Both the position numbers and the translations under genes were made by a program. From positions 1,762,324 to 1,826,323 of the forward strand of contig NZ_KB849283.1 in the NCBI RefSeq assembly GCF_000368145.1: a stretch of DNA of 64,000 nucleotides. Reading direction: 5' to 3'. The first letter of the stretch is position 1. Each line of letters starts with the position of its first letter. The stretch is from Acinetobacter guillouiae CIP 63.46 (lineage in GTDB: Bacteria; Pseudomonadota; Gammaproteobacteria; Pseudomonadales; Moraxellaceae). The notes below the pieces were generated by a model. It was not told the DNA's origin. It saw only the letters and a list, made by a program, of their open reading frames with translations, and ran no database searches. This document shows positions 42,587 to 52,629 of this stretch, piece after piece.

Positions 42587-45016
42587 ATGTCTGAGATTAT
42601 TATGAATCAAGAAAACTTAGAGCCACAGGTTCCAAGTGTATTACCGCTTTTAGCGTTGCGTGACGTGGTTGTGTACCCACATATGCAAATTGCGCTATTT
42701 GTGGGTCGTGAAAAATCGATCAATGCAGTTGATGTGGCTCGTAACAGTGACAATTTAGTATTTGTAGTTGCGCAAAAAGATTCGCTTACAGAAGAAATTG
42801 ATCACGACAACTTATATCAATATGGTACCGTCGCGAAGATTGTACAAGTTGTGAATCATGAAAATGATGAAAACTGTATCAAGGTACTGATTGAAGGCTT
42901 ACATCGTTCTAAGCTGGTTGAAATCATCGACAATGATGAATACTTATCGGCTGAACATGCATTAAGCCCAATGACGATATCTGTAGATAAAGATACTCAA
43001 GCAACACGTGTAGAAGAATTACGTGCACTGTTTTCACAGTATGCAGAAGCCAAATTACGTAATGCACGTGAATTGATTGCAGCAGCAAATAAAATCGACG
43101 ATTTATTACAATTGTTGTTCTTTGTTGCAACCCGTGTACCTTTAAATATCGATGTAAAACAAAAATTCCTAGAGCACGATGAGTTTGAAGCACACTTACA
43201 AGAGCTAATGACTTATTTATTGCAACAATCTGAAGAACAACAGATTGAGCAAACATTGCATGACTCTGTAAAACGCCAAATGGAAAAGAACCAACGCGAA
43301 TACTTCCTCAATGAAAAGATGAAAGTCATTCAGCGTGAACTTTCCGATATGAATGGTGGTGCGGAAGATGATGTTGCTGAAATTGAAAAACGTTTAGCGG
43401 AAGCTGATTTACCTGAACATGTGCGTAAAAAAGCTGAAAATGAATTCCGTAAACTCAAAGCAATGCAACCTGCGTCAAGTGAAGCTGCTGTTGTACGCAA
43501 CTATATCGAGGCTATTTTAGATACGCCTTGGAATAAAGCCAGCAAAGTCAGCATTAACTTAGCAAAAGCTCAGGAAATTTTAGATACAGACCACTATGGT
43601 TTGGATGAAGTCAAAGAACGTATTGTTGAATACTTAGCAGTTCAATCACGCGTGAAAAAACTTCGAGGTCCAATCCTTTGTTTAGTTGGTCCTCCTGGTG
43701 TTGGTAAAACCTCACTCGGGGAATCAATTGCCAAAGCAACTGGTCGTGAATTCGTTCGTATGGCACTCGGTGGTGTCCGTGACGAAGCAGAAATTCGTGG
43801 TCATCGTCGTACCTATATTGGTGCGATGCCGGGTAAAATTGTGCAGTCATTGACCAAAGTTGGTGTTAAGAACCCTCTGTTCTTGCTCGACGAAGTTGAC
43901 AAAATGGCACAGGATTATCGTGGTGATCCAGCTTCTGCCCTGCTTGAAGTACTTGATCCATCACAGAACAACAAGTTTAACGATCACTACTTAGATCTTG
44001 ATCTTGATTTGTCTGAAGTAATGTTTATCTGTACTGCAAATAGCATGAATATTCCTGAGGCTTTATTAGACCGTATGGAAGTAATTCGTTTACCGGGTTA
44101 TACCGAAGACGAAAAAGTCAATATTGCTGATCGTTACCTTGTTCCAAAAGCAATCAAGAACAATGGTTTGCGTGGCAAAGAATTGACTGTTCATGAAGAA
44201 GCGATTCGTGACATTGTGCGTCGTTATACCCGTGAAGCTGGTGTACGTAGCCTTGAACGTGAAGTATCGAAGATTGCACGTAAAGTGGTGAAAGAATCAG
44301 TCAGTAAGAAAGCGAAAAACTTACATATTGATGTCACTGCTGAAAACTTACCTGAATATTTAGGTGTGCATAAATTTGATTACGGTATGGCGGAAGAAGA
44401 AGCTCAAGTGGGTCGTGTAAATGGCTTGGCATGGACTTCTGTCGGTGGTGAGTTATTGACTATCGAAGTTGCAGCAGTAAAAGGTAAAGGTAAATTTATT
44501 ACCACGGGTTCACTCGGCGATGTAATGAAAGAGTCGATTACTGCGGCAATGACTGTGGTTCGTACACGTGCTGATGAATTGGGTATTGAAGCTTCTCGTT
44601 TTGAAGAAACTGACGTACACGTTCACTTACCTGAAGGTGCGACACCGAAAGATGGACCATCTGCAGGTTTGGCATTAACCACTGCTCTGGTTTCGGCATT
44701 CACTGGGATTGCAATTCGTCCTGATATTGCAATGACAGGTGAAACCAGCTTAGGTGGCCGAGCAATGCGTATTGGTGGCTTAAAAGAGAAACTTTTAGCA
44801 GCACATCGTGGTGGCGTTAAACTGGTGTTTATCCCACAAGAAAACGTTCGTGACTTAGCTGAAATTCCTCAGAACGTGAAAGATGGTTTGGAAATTAAAG
44901 CTGTGAAAAGTATCGATGAGATTCTTCCACTTGCTTTGGTTGAGCAACCTACGCCATTGGTCAAAGCACCAATCGTTAAAGCGGTTGATGAAGGCAAAAA
45001 AGCTGCACGTCATTGA
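42587..45016 (+). CDS. lon: ATP-dependent protease Lon
   Basis: 809 residues from the ATG at 42587; TAGGAG lies 6 nt upstream, and the GTG at 42581 falls inside that region. N-terminal substrate domain, AAA+ module with Walker A GPPGVGKTS and Walker B LFLLDEVDKM, and protease domain with the Ser-Lys dyad (Ser in ATPKDGPSAGLAL, Lys in GGLKEKLLAAHRGG). It degrades misfolded and regulatory proteins. Confidence 0.97.
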   Translation: MSEIIMNQENLEPQVPSVLPLLALRDVVVYPHMQIALFVGREKSINAVDVARNSDNLVFVVAQKDSLTEEIDHDNLYQYGTVAKIVQVVNHENDENCIKVLIEGLHRSKLVEIIDNDEYLSAEHALSPMTISVDKDTQATRVEELRALFSQYAEAKLRNARELIAAANKIDDLLQLLFFVATRVPLNIDVKQKFLEHDEFEAHLQELMTYLLQQSEEQQIEQTLHDSVKRQMEKNQREYFLNEKMKVIQRELSDMNGGAEDDVAEIEKRLAEADLPEHVRKKAENEFRKLKAMQPASSEAAVVRNYIEAILDTPWNKASKVSINLAKAQEILDTDHYGLDEVKERIVEYLAVQSRVKKLRGPILCLVGPPGVGKTSLGESIAKATGREFVRMALGGVRDEAEIRGHRRTYIGAMPGKIVQSLTKVGVKNPLFLLDEVDKMAQDYRGDPASALLEVLDPSQNNKFNDHYLDLDLDLSEVMFICTANSMNIPEALLDRMEVIRLPGYTEDEKVNIADRYLVPKAIKNNGLRGKELTVHEEAIRDIVRRYTREAGVRSLEREVSKIARKVVKESVSKKAKNLHIDVTAENLPEYLGVHKFDYGMAEEEAQVGRVNGLAWTSVGGELLTIEVAAVKGKGKFITTGSLGDVMKESITAAMTVVRTRADELGIEASRFEETDVHVHLPEGATPKDGPSAGLALTTALVSAFTGIAIRPDIAMTGETSLGGRAMRIGGLKEKLLAAHRGGVKLVFIPQENVRDLAEIPQNVKDGLEIKAVKSIDEILPLALVEQPTPLVKAPIVKAVDEGKKAARH

Positions 45017-45034
45017 TCCAATGATCGAAAAAGA

Positions 45035-45057
45035 GAACGCTTCGGCGTTCTTTTTTT
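45035..45057 (+). terminator. lon terminator
   Basis: GAACGC-TTCG-GCGTTC with seven Ts; a stable UUCG tetraloop hairpin 18 nt after the stop. Confidence 0.92.
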
Positions 45058-45272
45058 ATGTTTATAATCTATTGTTTCTTTAAGTTTACCTTAGAATATT
45101 GATTAAAAAATAAACTTATTTACAAAATACAGCTACGCTTGAGTTAAGTTTGTCATAAGCTAATCACAATAAAGTCTAAAAATAGAGTTTAAAGGCTCAA
45201 CTGCCCTTAAGCTTATAAATACAGCCATGTATGGTTATAAAACCGATAACAGCAAAATAAAAGGACACGTTT

Positions 45273-45650
45273 ATGTCAAATCCAGTGTGTTGGTTCGAAA
45301 TCTATGTCAATGATATGGCACGGGCAAAATTATTTTATCAAACGGTGATTGGTTCTGAGCTGAGTTTACTTAGTGATCCAAACGATTCATCGGTGGAAAT
45401 GTGGACATTTCCATCGGATATGAGCCAATACGGCGCAACAGGCTCATTGGTTAAAATGGAAGGCATTTCTGCTGGTGGAAACAGTACAATTGTCTATTTC
45501 AGTAGTGAAGATTGTGCCATTGAAGAAGCCCGAGTAGCAGCCGCTGGTGGTCAAGTTCATCAAACAAAAATGTCGATTGGGCCTCATGGGCATATTGTTT
45601 TAGCCATTGATACTGAAGGCAATATGTTTGGTATTCATTCAATGAATTAA
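45273..45650 (+). CDS. VOC-family glyoxalase-like protein
   Basis: 125 residues with AAAGGA before the ATG. CWFEIYVNDMARAKLFYQTVIGSELS at the start and GPHGHIVLAIDTEGNMFGIHSMN at the end are the two halves of a VOC domain (PhnB/glyoxalase type). Metal-dependent enzyme or binding protein; substrate unknown. Confidence 0.85.
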   Translation: MSNPVCWFEIYVNDMARAKLFYQTVIGSELSLLSDPNDSSVEMWTFPSDMSQYGATGSLVKMEGISAGGNSTIVYFSSEDCAIEEARVAAAGGQVHQTKMSIGPHGHIVLAIDTEGNMFGIHSMN

Positions 45651-45804
45651 TGGTGAGTGAACATAACGACTGTTGCTAATTTAAAATTGGCAACTAGACT
45701 GGTTGAAAAATACACAAGTATCCTCATATATAAATTATACAAGTATGCGCGCTGTAAGTGTGGTTACTTAACGTTGATTTGGTCTCCAGACAGATCTACG
45801 TTAA

Positions 45805-45840
45805 AACACAGTCCTACCCATTTTGGACTGTGTTTTTTTA
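45805..45840 (+). terminator. Isolated intrinsic terminator
   Basis: AACACAGTCC / GGACTGTGTT (10-bp perfect stem, 10-nt loop) with a following T-run. It lies 155 nt after the VOC gene, in a stretch without a convincing gene, so it may end a long 3' UTR or a small RNA. Confidence 0.75.
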
Positions 45841-45909
45841 TGGGTAAATTCGAGACTGATACAAAAGCTTATCTTAGAGAAAGTATTTATTGGCTTAAAG
45901 CGCATAGAG

Positions 45910-46338
45910 TTATGACCGGTTCTGCTGCCATTGTGCATATTTTTGACTAATCACGACTGCCATCAAATCATAATTGTCCCATGTATCATCCACAGCATAA
46001 GTATCTGTCAAACCTCTAGCATCAACTAAGATTTCATCATAATCTTTAAAATATTGATTGCTCTCATAATAGGCTTGGGTAAACTCAAAGCCTTGTTCAT
46101 TTAAATCTTCTTCCCAAAATTTTTCATCACACATATTGATCAAAAACTGTCGTCCAGTCATTTGACGTGTGCGTACTTGTTCTAATTCATCGGCACTTTC
46201 TTCTTGGTGAAACTCACCTTCCAATTGGTTATTGATAATCCAGGCCAAATAAATTCAAATATGTGTTCCACCATTTTCATATGGAAAGCCTGCTTGCTCT
46301 GCGGATTCGCCATGCCAATCAATACGATCTATTGCCAT
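45910..46338 (-). pseudogene. DUF7832-like gene interrupted by in-frame TGA
   Basis: From the ATG at 46338: MAIDRIDWHGESAEQAGFPY ENGGTHI, then TGA at 46257-46255, then in the same frame IYLAWIINNQLEGEFHQEESADE... to the stop at 45910. The frame is continuous except for that TGA; homologs as I recall have Gly here (GGTHI-G-xYLAW), so one base change GGA to TGA explains it. A TTG at 46248 could start a 112-residue fragment but would lose the conserved N-terminus. Probably a recent nonsense mutation or a sequencing error. Confidence 0.7.
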
Positions 46339-46434
46339 TGTTTATTTTTCCTTGTGATTATTTATTTAGATCTCTAAACAGTATAAACATTTATCTGGTC
46401 TTTTTTAATCCAAAAACTAAGCAGTTAGGATAAA

Positions 46435-46461
46435 AAAGCCCTGAAATTAATTCAGGGCTTT
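46435..46461. terminator. dapF terminator
   Basis: AAAGCCCTGAA-attaa-TTCAGGGCTTT, 11-bp stem with A-run on the left (T-tract on minus), 28 nt after the dapF stop. Confidence 0.85.
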
Positions 46462-46488
46462 GCTCTAAGCTGTAAAAAGAAAAGCAGA

Positions 46489-47334
46489 TCAACCTTGGAA
46501 ATAACGTAAATCTAAACGACCTTCATAAACGGTTGCCGTCGGCCCTGTCATCCAAACCACATCGCCTTCTTTCCATTCGATTTGTAATTTACCACCAGCC
46601 AACTCAATTTCGACATTATTGGCCAGTAAGCCACGACGCATTCCAGAGACTGCGGCTGCACAAGCGCCTGTACCACATGCCATCGTTTCGCCCACACCAC
46701 GTTCAAACACACGTAAGCGCGCATGCTTTTCATCAACAATTTGCATAAAGCCTGCATTTACTCGTTGCGGAAAACGTGCATGTGCTTCCACTTGAGGACC
46801 AATTTTGGCAACATCTGCAGTTAAAACATCGGGAACGATTGTCACTGCATGTGGATTGCCCATATTGACCACATCAATAGTCAGCAATTCATTATCTTGC
46901 AATGCGATGTCATACAATGCATCTGGCTCTTCTGCAAGAAATGGAATCTCATTGGGTAAAAATTTTGGATAGCCCATGTTGACGCGCACCCAACCATTTT
47001 CACCCAACTCAGGTTCGACAATACCAGCGCTGGTTTGAACTTTAAAACGCTTTTTATTGGTCAACTGACGTTCATAAACAAACCGTGCAAAACAACGTAC
47101 GCCATTGCCGCATTGCTCTACTTCTGAACCATCAGCATTGAAAATACGATATTTGAAATCAACATTGGGAAAATCTGGTGGTTCAACAATTAACAGTTGA
47201 TCAAAACCAATCCCGAAATGGCGATCAGCCAAACGGCGAATGGTCATTGCATCAAAAAATGCACGCTGGCTGATTAAATCAACCACCATAAAGTCATTGC
47301 CCAGACCATGCATTTTGGTAAATTCTAATAACAT
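46489..47334 (-). CDS. dapF: Diaminopimelate epimerase
   Basis: 281 residues. [19 protein letters not shown] start, first catalytic Cys in [11 protein letters not shown] and second in [15 protein letters not shown]. It interconverts LL- and meso-diaminopimelate for lysine and peptidoglycan synthesis. It begins 13 nt after lysA, the next enzyme in the pathway, in the order lptM-lysA-dapF. Confidence 0.97.
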   Translation of the reverse strand: MLLEFTKMHGLGNDFMVVDLISQRAFFDAMTIRRLADRHFGIGFDQLLIVEPPDFPNVDFKYRIFNADGSEVEQCGNGVRCFARFVYERQLTNKKRFKVQTSAGIVEPELGENGWVRVNMGYPKFLPNEIPFLAEEPDALYDIALQDNELLTIDVVNMGNPHAVTIVPDVLTADVAKIGPQVEAHARFPQRVNAGFMQIVDEKHARLRVFERGVGETMACGTGACAAAVSGMRRGLLANNVEIELAGGKLQIEWKEGDVVWMTGPTATVYEGRLDLRYFQG

Positions 47335-47347
47335 TTAAAATGGCTCC

Positions 47348-48592
47348 TTAAGGCAATAAGCTTTCATTTTCCCAAAGTGATTCAATCGTTTCTCGCTTAC
47401 GAATCACATACGATTGGTCAGCATCGACCATGACTTCAGCAGCACGACCACGGCTGTTATAATTTGAACTCATGACAAAACCATACGCACCTGCACCTAA
47501 AACAGCAAGATTGTCATTTTCCTGAATGGCAAGTTCACGTTCTTTCCCAAGGAAATCGCCCGTTTCACAAATGGCGCCCACGATATCCCAAGTCTTTGCT
47601 TCAACATCTATACGCGATACCACAGCTTGAATGTCCATCCACGCTTGGTAAAGCGATGGACGAATCAAGTCATTCATTGCAGCATCAATAATCGCGAAAT
47701 TACGATAGTTGGTTGGTTTTAACAAATCAACTTTCGTCACCAATACCCCAGCATTTGCTGAAATACTCCGCCCCGGTTCCATATAGACTTTTAAGCCTAA
47801 TTTCTCTAAAGCTGGACGCATTGCATTGGCATATTCAGCAACACTTGGCGGTGTTTCATCTTTATAGGTCACCCCTAAACCACCACCAATATCGATGTGT
47901 TTAAGCTGGATGCCCAATTCTTTCAATTTTGCAATCATCATAATGACGCGGTCAAGCGCATCTACGAAAGGTTGTGTTTCAGTTAATTGCGAACCAATGT
48001 GACAATCGATCCCAATCACATCAAGGTTGGGTAAAGACGCTGCATATTGATAGGTTTCAAAAACTGAATCTGATGGAATACCAAATTTATTTTCTTTTAA
48101 ACCTGTCGAAATATAAGGATGTGTTTTTGCATCTACATCTGGGTTTACCCGTAACGAAATCGGAGCTTTTTTGCCTAAACTTGCCGCAACTTTCTGAATA
48201 CGATCAAGCTCAGCATGGGATTCCACATTAAAGCACGCAATCCCGACTTCTAGGGCTTTTTGAATATCTGCTTCTTGTTTGCCTAAACCTGAGAATACGA
48301 TTTTTGTAGCATCTCCACCTGCGGCAAGGACTCGCGCAAGCTCACCACCTGTGACAATATCAAAGCCTGAGCCTAATTTTGCCAATACATTCAATACCGC
48401 AAGATTTGAGTTTGACTTCACCGCAAAACAAATTTGATGATCGATAAAGCTAAATGCCTGATCCATATCCAAATAATGCTTTTCAAAAGTTGCTTTTGAA
48501 TAAACATAAAGCGGTGTGCCATATTGCTGCGCGAGTTGATCTAAAGAACATTGCTCTGCATGCAATACCCCATGAATGCGGGAGAAACTCAT
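47348..48592 (-). CDS. lysA: Diaminopimelate decarboxylase
   Basis: 414 residues with AAAGGAT before the ATG. PLP-binding Lys in ICFAVKSNSNLAVL, HIGSQL, the phosphate-binding DIGGGLGVTY, EPGRSI and the active-site Cys in ICETGDFLG. It makes lysine from meso-DAP. Same operon as lptM and dapF. Confidence 0.97.
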   Translation of the reverse strand: MSFSRIHGVLHAEQCSLDQLAQQYGTPLYVYSKATFEKHYLDMDQAFSFIDHQICFAVKSNSNLAVLNVLAKLGSGFDIVTGGELARVLAAGGDATKIVFSGLGKQEADIQKALEVGIACFNVESHAELDRIQKVAASLGKKAPISLRVNPDVDAKTHPYISTGLKENKFGIPSDSVFETYQYAASLPNLDVIGIDCHIGSQLTETQPFVDALDRVIMMIAKLKELGIQLKHIDIGGGLGVTYKDETPPSVAEYANAMRPALEKLGLKVYMEPGRSISANAGVLVTKVDLLKPTNYRNFAIIDAAMNDLIRPSLYQAWMDIQAVVSRIDVEAKTWDIVGAICETGDFLGKERELAIQENDNLAVLGAGAYGFVMSSNYNSRGRAAEVMVDADQSYVIRKRETIESLWENESLLP

Positions 48593-48625
48593 GAATCTAT
48601 CCTTTCAATGAAAGTGTAATTAGGT

Positions 48626-48856
48626 TTAGTTTGAAGTGGCTTGAGACGCTGGCACAGACTGATCTGCAACGGCTGTCTGATCTTGCACTTTTGCCTTGCT
48701 TTGGGCAGCTTTATTGGCATCTTTTGAATAAAGCAAATATTTGGCACGTTTGTCATAGTCTTGACTGTTTGCCAACTGCAAATTGCCTGATTGACCACAA
48801 CCCACCAACACTGTACTTGCTAAAACTAAACCGATGCCACAAATTGCAAAACGCAT
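48626..48856 (-). CDS. lptM: LptM-like small lipoprotein
   Basis: 76 residues from the ATG at 48856 (AGGTGA upstream). Lipobox STVLVGC, then CGQSGNLQLA, which fits the CGxxGxL start of LptM (YifL). In E. coli LptM helps assemble the LPS translocon and also lies just upstream of dapF. The rest is a low-complexity Ala/Ser/Gln tail. It starts the lysA-dapF operon. Confidence 0.75.
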   Translation of the reverse strand: MRFAICGIGLVLASTVLVGCGQSGNLQLANSQDYDKRAKYLLYSKDANKAAQSKAKVQDQTAVADQSVPASQATSN

Positions 48857-48957
48857 TTGTTCACCTATTTCCAAAATTTTCGTCAGTATACCTTATACCT
48901 TGAATCTAAAATATAGACCAAAGCGGAAGCCTTAAAGCTTAAAATGAGAATAAAAAA

Positions 48958-48982
48958 AACGCCAGTAAATTACTGACGTTTT
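48958..48982 (-). terminator. Terminator of the CycA-like permease gene
   Basis: AACGCCAGTAA / TTACTGACGTT (one mismatch) with an A-run on the left, i.e. a T-tract on the minus strand, 30 nt after the permease stop. Confidence 0.75.
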
Positions 48983-49011
48983 CTTATCAATATCATTGAA
49001 ATCGTTAATGA

Positions 49012-50412
49012 CTATTTTTTCTTATAAAAACAGAAATAACCAATTGCAAGGATAATGAGCCAGATCGGACTGACCATCAATGATTTCATTGTATCTGGTT
49101 CTAATGCAAGAATACCAATCGTACCAACAAAGAAAATGATCACGATATAACAAGTAATCGGTCCACCGGGTAATTTAAACACTGATTTTGCATGAAGTTC
49201 TGGGCGTGTTTTGTAGTACACCAAGTAACTCCACAAAATAATGATCCATACCAAGATAAACAAGATCGTGGATAGTGTGGTTGCTAAAGTAAATGCTTCG
49301 ACTGTGTTTGGAACGAAATATTGTAATGCCGCACCACCCAATAGACATACACCAGAGAAATATAAAGCATTCGCTGGAACTGCGCGTTTATTTAACAGAC
49401 CAAATGCTTTAGGACCTTGATCTTCACGCGAAAGACCAAACAGCATACGACTTGTTGAGAATACACCACTGTTCATTGAAGACATTACAGAAGAAAGGAC
49501 CACCAAGTTCATAATGATTGCAGCCGCAGCAATTCCCGCTTGACTAAACAAGTTCACAAATGGGCTAACTTTAGGATCAATCATATTCCATGGTGTGACT
49601 GACATAACAATCACCAATGCCAATACATAGAAGAAAATAATACGGATTGGAATTGAGTTAACGGCTTTAGGTAAGTTCTTCTCTGGATCTTTGGTTTCTG
49701 CTGCTGTGGTACCAACAAGTTCAACACCGACAAAAGCAAAGATGGCAATTTGGAAGCCTGCTAAGAAGCCTTCAAAGCCTTTCGGGAACATTCCCCCATG
49801 ATCCCAAAGATGAGTAAATGACGCCACTTGACCTGTTGCTGCTGAAGTAAAGCCGGTAAAAATCATCCAGAAACCCACCAAAATTAACACCACAATGGCA
49901 ATAATTTTGATCAGCGCAAACCAGAATTCCAATTCACCAAACAGTTTTACTGTGACTAGGTTCAACCCTAAAATAAAGAAGATTGCGGCAACACTTATCA
50001 TTGCCCCTTCACTTGGAGTAAATGGCAACCCATTATTAAAGAACTGTAAGTAATAGATAATTGCAGATAGATCTGCAATACCAATTGTGATCCAGCACAG
50101 CCAATAGGTCCATCCGACAAAATAGCCTGCCCATGGTCCGATCAAATCTGTAGAAAAATCAATAAATGACTTGTATTGCAAGTTCGAAAGTAACAGTTCA
50201 CCAAGCGCACGCATGACGAAAAAAACCATCAAACCAATGATCATGTAAATAAATAATATGGATGGTCCCGCAAGACTGATCGTCTTCCCTGAACCCATAA
50301 ATAAGCCTGTACCAATCGCACCACCAATTGCAATCAATTGTAGATGACGATTCGATAAACTTCTTGCTAGTTCACCTGTTTCCGCAGAAGAACTGAGGTT
50401 TTCATTTGACAT
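49012..50412 (-). CDS. cycA: D-serine/D-alanine/glycine permease, CycA-like
   Basis: 466 residues, about 12 membrane helices. LSNRHLQLIAIGGAIGTGLFMGSGKTISLAGPS, YLIGPWAGYFVGWTYWLCWI-like segment and FAFVGVELVGTTAAETKDPEKNLPKAVNSIP match CycA more closely than the two other permeases in the window. Proton-driven uptake of Ala, Gly and D-Ser is inferred from family. Confidence 0.85.
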   Translation of the reverse strand: MSNENLSSSAETGELARSLSNRHLQLIAIGGAIGTGLFMGSGKTISLAGPSILFIYMIIGLMVFFVMRALGELLLSNLQYKSFIDFSTDLIGPWAGYFVGWTYWLCWITIGIADLSAIIYYLQFFNNGLPFTPSEGAMISVAAIFFILGLNLVTVKLFGELEFWFALIKIIAIVVLILVGFWMIFTGFTSAATGQVASFTHLWDHGGMFPKGFEGFLAGFQIAIFAFVGVELVGTTAAETKDPEKNLPKAVNSIPIRIIFFYVLALVIVMSVTPWNMIDPKVSPFVNLFSQAGIAAAAIIMNLVVLSSVMSSMNSGVFSTSRMLFGLSREDQGPKAFGLLNKRAVPANALYFSGVCLLGGAALQYFVPNTVEAFTLATTLSTILFILVWIIILWSYLVYYKTRPELHAKSVFKLPGGPITCYIVIIFFVGTIGILALEPDTMKSLMVSPIWLIILAIGYFCFYKKK

Positions 50413-50691
50413 TGTTATATTCTTCTCTCAGATTTCGTTGTACAAAAGTAGCTTAAAACAAAAAAAATAAAAAAGCCTTTTTCAATGAATACTTAAAATA
50501 TCTAAGTTTTTTCATCTTTTAGCTTATTTAATAGTCAAACGACTATCCCTTACCTTTCTTATTTTTACCGTTCCTTCGATTTGCAGTTTACGTGCCAAAA
50601 TAGTTTTTGGCGAGATGTTAAGCAAAAAATTGTATTTCAATGGCGCTATTGGTACATTCAGCACATCATTCAAAAGGTGAACGCACTCAAA

Positions 50692-52077
50692 ATGGGCAAA
50701 GTCAAAACTGTTTATCGTTGTGAACAATGTGGTACAGACCATCCAAAATGGGCAGGTCAATGTTCAGACTGTGGTGAATGGAATTCTCTTACTGAAGTGC
50801 GAATTGAACCTGTCGTATCACATCGTGCCAAACCTATGGGCGGTGGGTATGCAGGACAAGCAGCCAATGTCACCTTGCTTAACCAGATTACCGTGTCCAA
50901 TGAAACACGTTTAGCTACGGGTATTGGTGAATTTGACCGAGTACTTGGCGGTGGCTTAGTCACAGGTTCTGTCGTCCTGATCGGGGGTGACCCCGGTATT
51001 GGTAAATCAACGATTCTGTTGCAAACCGCAACACATATGGCTGCTGCGAAGAATTCAGCGCTCTATGTCACAGGGGAAGAATCACTTTCACAAGTGGCTT
51101 TACGTGCTAATCGCCTCGACTTAGCTACTGATAAATTACAAGTCATGGCAGAAACATGTGTAGAACGAATTTGTGATACCCTCGCACAATTACGCCCTGC
51201 CGTTGCCATCCTTGACTCAATCCAAACCTTATATACCGAAACCTTACAATCTGCTCCCGGCGGTGTTTCGCAAATTCGTGAGTCAGCGGCACTATTGACT
51301 CGATTTGCAAAAAATAGTGGTACAGCGTTATTTCTTGTTGGTCACGTCACCAAAGAAGGTGCCTTGGCAGGTCCGCGTGTGCTTGAGCATATGGTCGATT
51401 GCGTACTGTATTTTGAAGGGCAATCTGACTCCCGTTACCGTATGATTCGTGCTGTCAAAAACCGTTTTGGTGCAGTCAATGAACTTGGTGTATTTGGCAT
51501 GACAGATAAAGGCTTAAAAGAAGTCGCCAATCCATCTGCTATCTTTTTAAGTCGTTATGATGAAGCGATTCCCGGTTCAGTGGTGATGATCAGTCGTGAA
51601 GGTACACGTCCGTTATTGGTTGAAGTTCAAGCGCTGGTTGATGACGCACATGGACAACCACGTCGGGTCGCACTCGGTTTAGAACAAAACCGCTTAAATA
51701 TGTTGCTTGCAGTCATGCATCGTCATGGTGGTGTGCAGACCTCTGGACAAGACGTTTATGTCAATGTCGTGGGTGGCTTGAAAATTACCGAAACAGGTTC
51801 TGATCTTGCGGTACTTTTGGCCTGTGCTTCAAGTTTACGCTCTAAAGCTTTACCACAACAATTGGCTGTGTTTGGTGAAGTGGGTCTATCAGGTGAAATA
51901 CGCCCTGTTCCCAATGGACAAGAACGCTTAAAAGAAGCCATAAAACATGGTTTTAAATACATCATCGTACCTAGAGGCAATGCCCCCCAAAAGCCTATTG
52001 CAGGTGTACAAATCATTGCAGTGGCTCGACTGCATGAGGCATTAACAGAAGCCATGCAATTGAGTGATGAAGTCTAA
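50692..52077 (+). CDS. radA: DNA repair protein RadA/Sms
   Basis: 461 residues from the ATG at 50692 (MGKVKTVYRCEQCG); the open frame from 50581 has 37 extra, non-conserved residues. C4 zinc finger (CEQCG..CSDCGEW), RecA-like ATPase (Walker A GGDPGIGKST), the RadA-specific KNRFG, and a Lon-like C-terminal domain. It promotes branch migration in recombination repair. Confidence 0.96.
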   Translation: MGKVKTVYRCEQCGTDHPKWAGQCSDCGEWNSLTEVRIEPVVSHRAKPMGGGYAGQAANVTLLNQITVSNETRLATGIGEFDRVLGGGLVTGSVVLIGGDPGIGKSTILLQTATHMAAAKNSALYVTGEESLSQVALRANRLDLATDKLQVMAETCVERICDTLAQLRPAVAILDSIQTLYTETLQSAPGGVSQIRESAALLTRFAKNSGTALFLVGHVTKEGALAGPRVLEHMVDCVLYFEGQSDSRYRMIRAVKNRFGAVNELGVFGMTDKGLKEVANPSAIFLSRYDEAIPGSVVMISREGTRPLLVEVQALVDDAHGQPRRVALGLEQNRLNMLLAVMHRHGGVQTSGQDVYVNVVGGLKITETGSDLAVLLACASSLRSKALPQQLAVFGEVGLSGEIRPVPNGQERLKEAIKHGFKYIIVPRGNAPQKPIAGVQIIAVARLHEALTEAMQLSDEV

Positions 52078-52629
52078 GCATCCCATTTATAAAATAGGAC
52101 CAAGCCTTACAAGGAAGTAAGCTTGCTTTGATAGATAGCTTAAATAAAATTTGCTTCTTCTCCCTCATTAAATGAACCATCATAGATCCAATAAAAATTA
52201 AATCTCTGACTAAAGTTGAAACAACAGTTTTGCTTTAATCATTTTTATAACGGATTGATCGATCGATATTTATTCAAATAATTTAAAGGTAAAGGCTGGA
52301 TACTACACGCTATAAATTATCCATTAAATCATGAGAATTTTTATCATAAATTGCTGCACTAAATTTGTATATCACAGCACAATTCCACCGATATGATAAA
52401 AGCCTTTTTAAATTGATAGTTTTAATTATTTCAATAGATTAGAAAATCCGTATTGGGCTTTAAAAGCCCAGCAATATATTCGTTATGTTTATGTGAATAT
52501 ATGTGCAAATAAATCTTAAAAACATTGAAATTCTCTTAAAAAGACTGCATAAAGAGAACTATGAAAAGCAATTACAGTAATGTGCTTGCACTCATATTCA
52601 TCAACATATTTTTAATATAGGTAGATTCA
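52078..52629. other. 552-bp intergenic stretch
   Basis: AT-rich, with no gene and no terminator-like hairpin with T-tract. The only fold seen is GGGCT..AGCCC near 52455. The promoter of the Tim44-like gene should be at its right end. Confidence 0.5.

Noticed and set aside
45657-45950. 97-codon open frame on the plus strand
   Set aside because: It reads through the intrinsic terminator at 45805 and partly opposite the DUF7832-like gene; the translation has no domain-like pattern and there is no ribosome-binding site.
46246-46248. TTG start for an intact 112-residue protein
   Set aside because: It would omit the conserved N-terminal half-motif that is still readable upstream in the same frame, so an interrupted gene is more likely.
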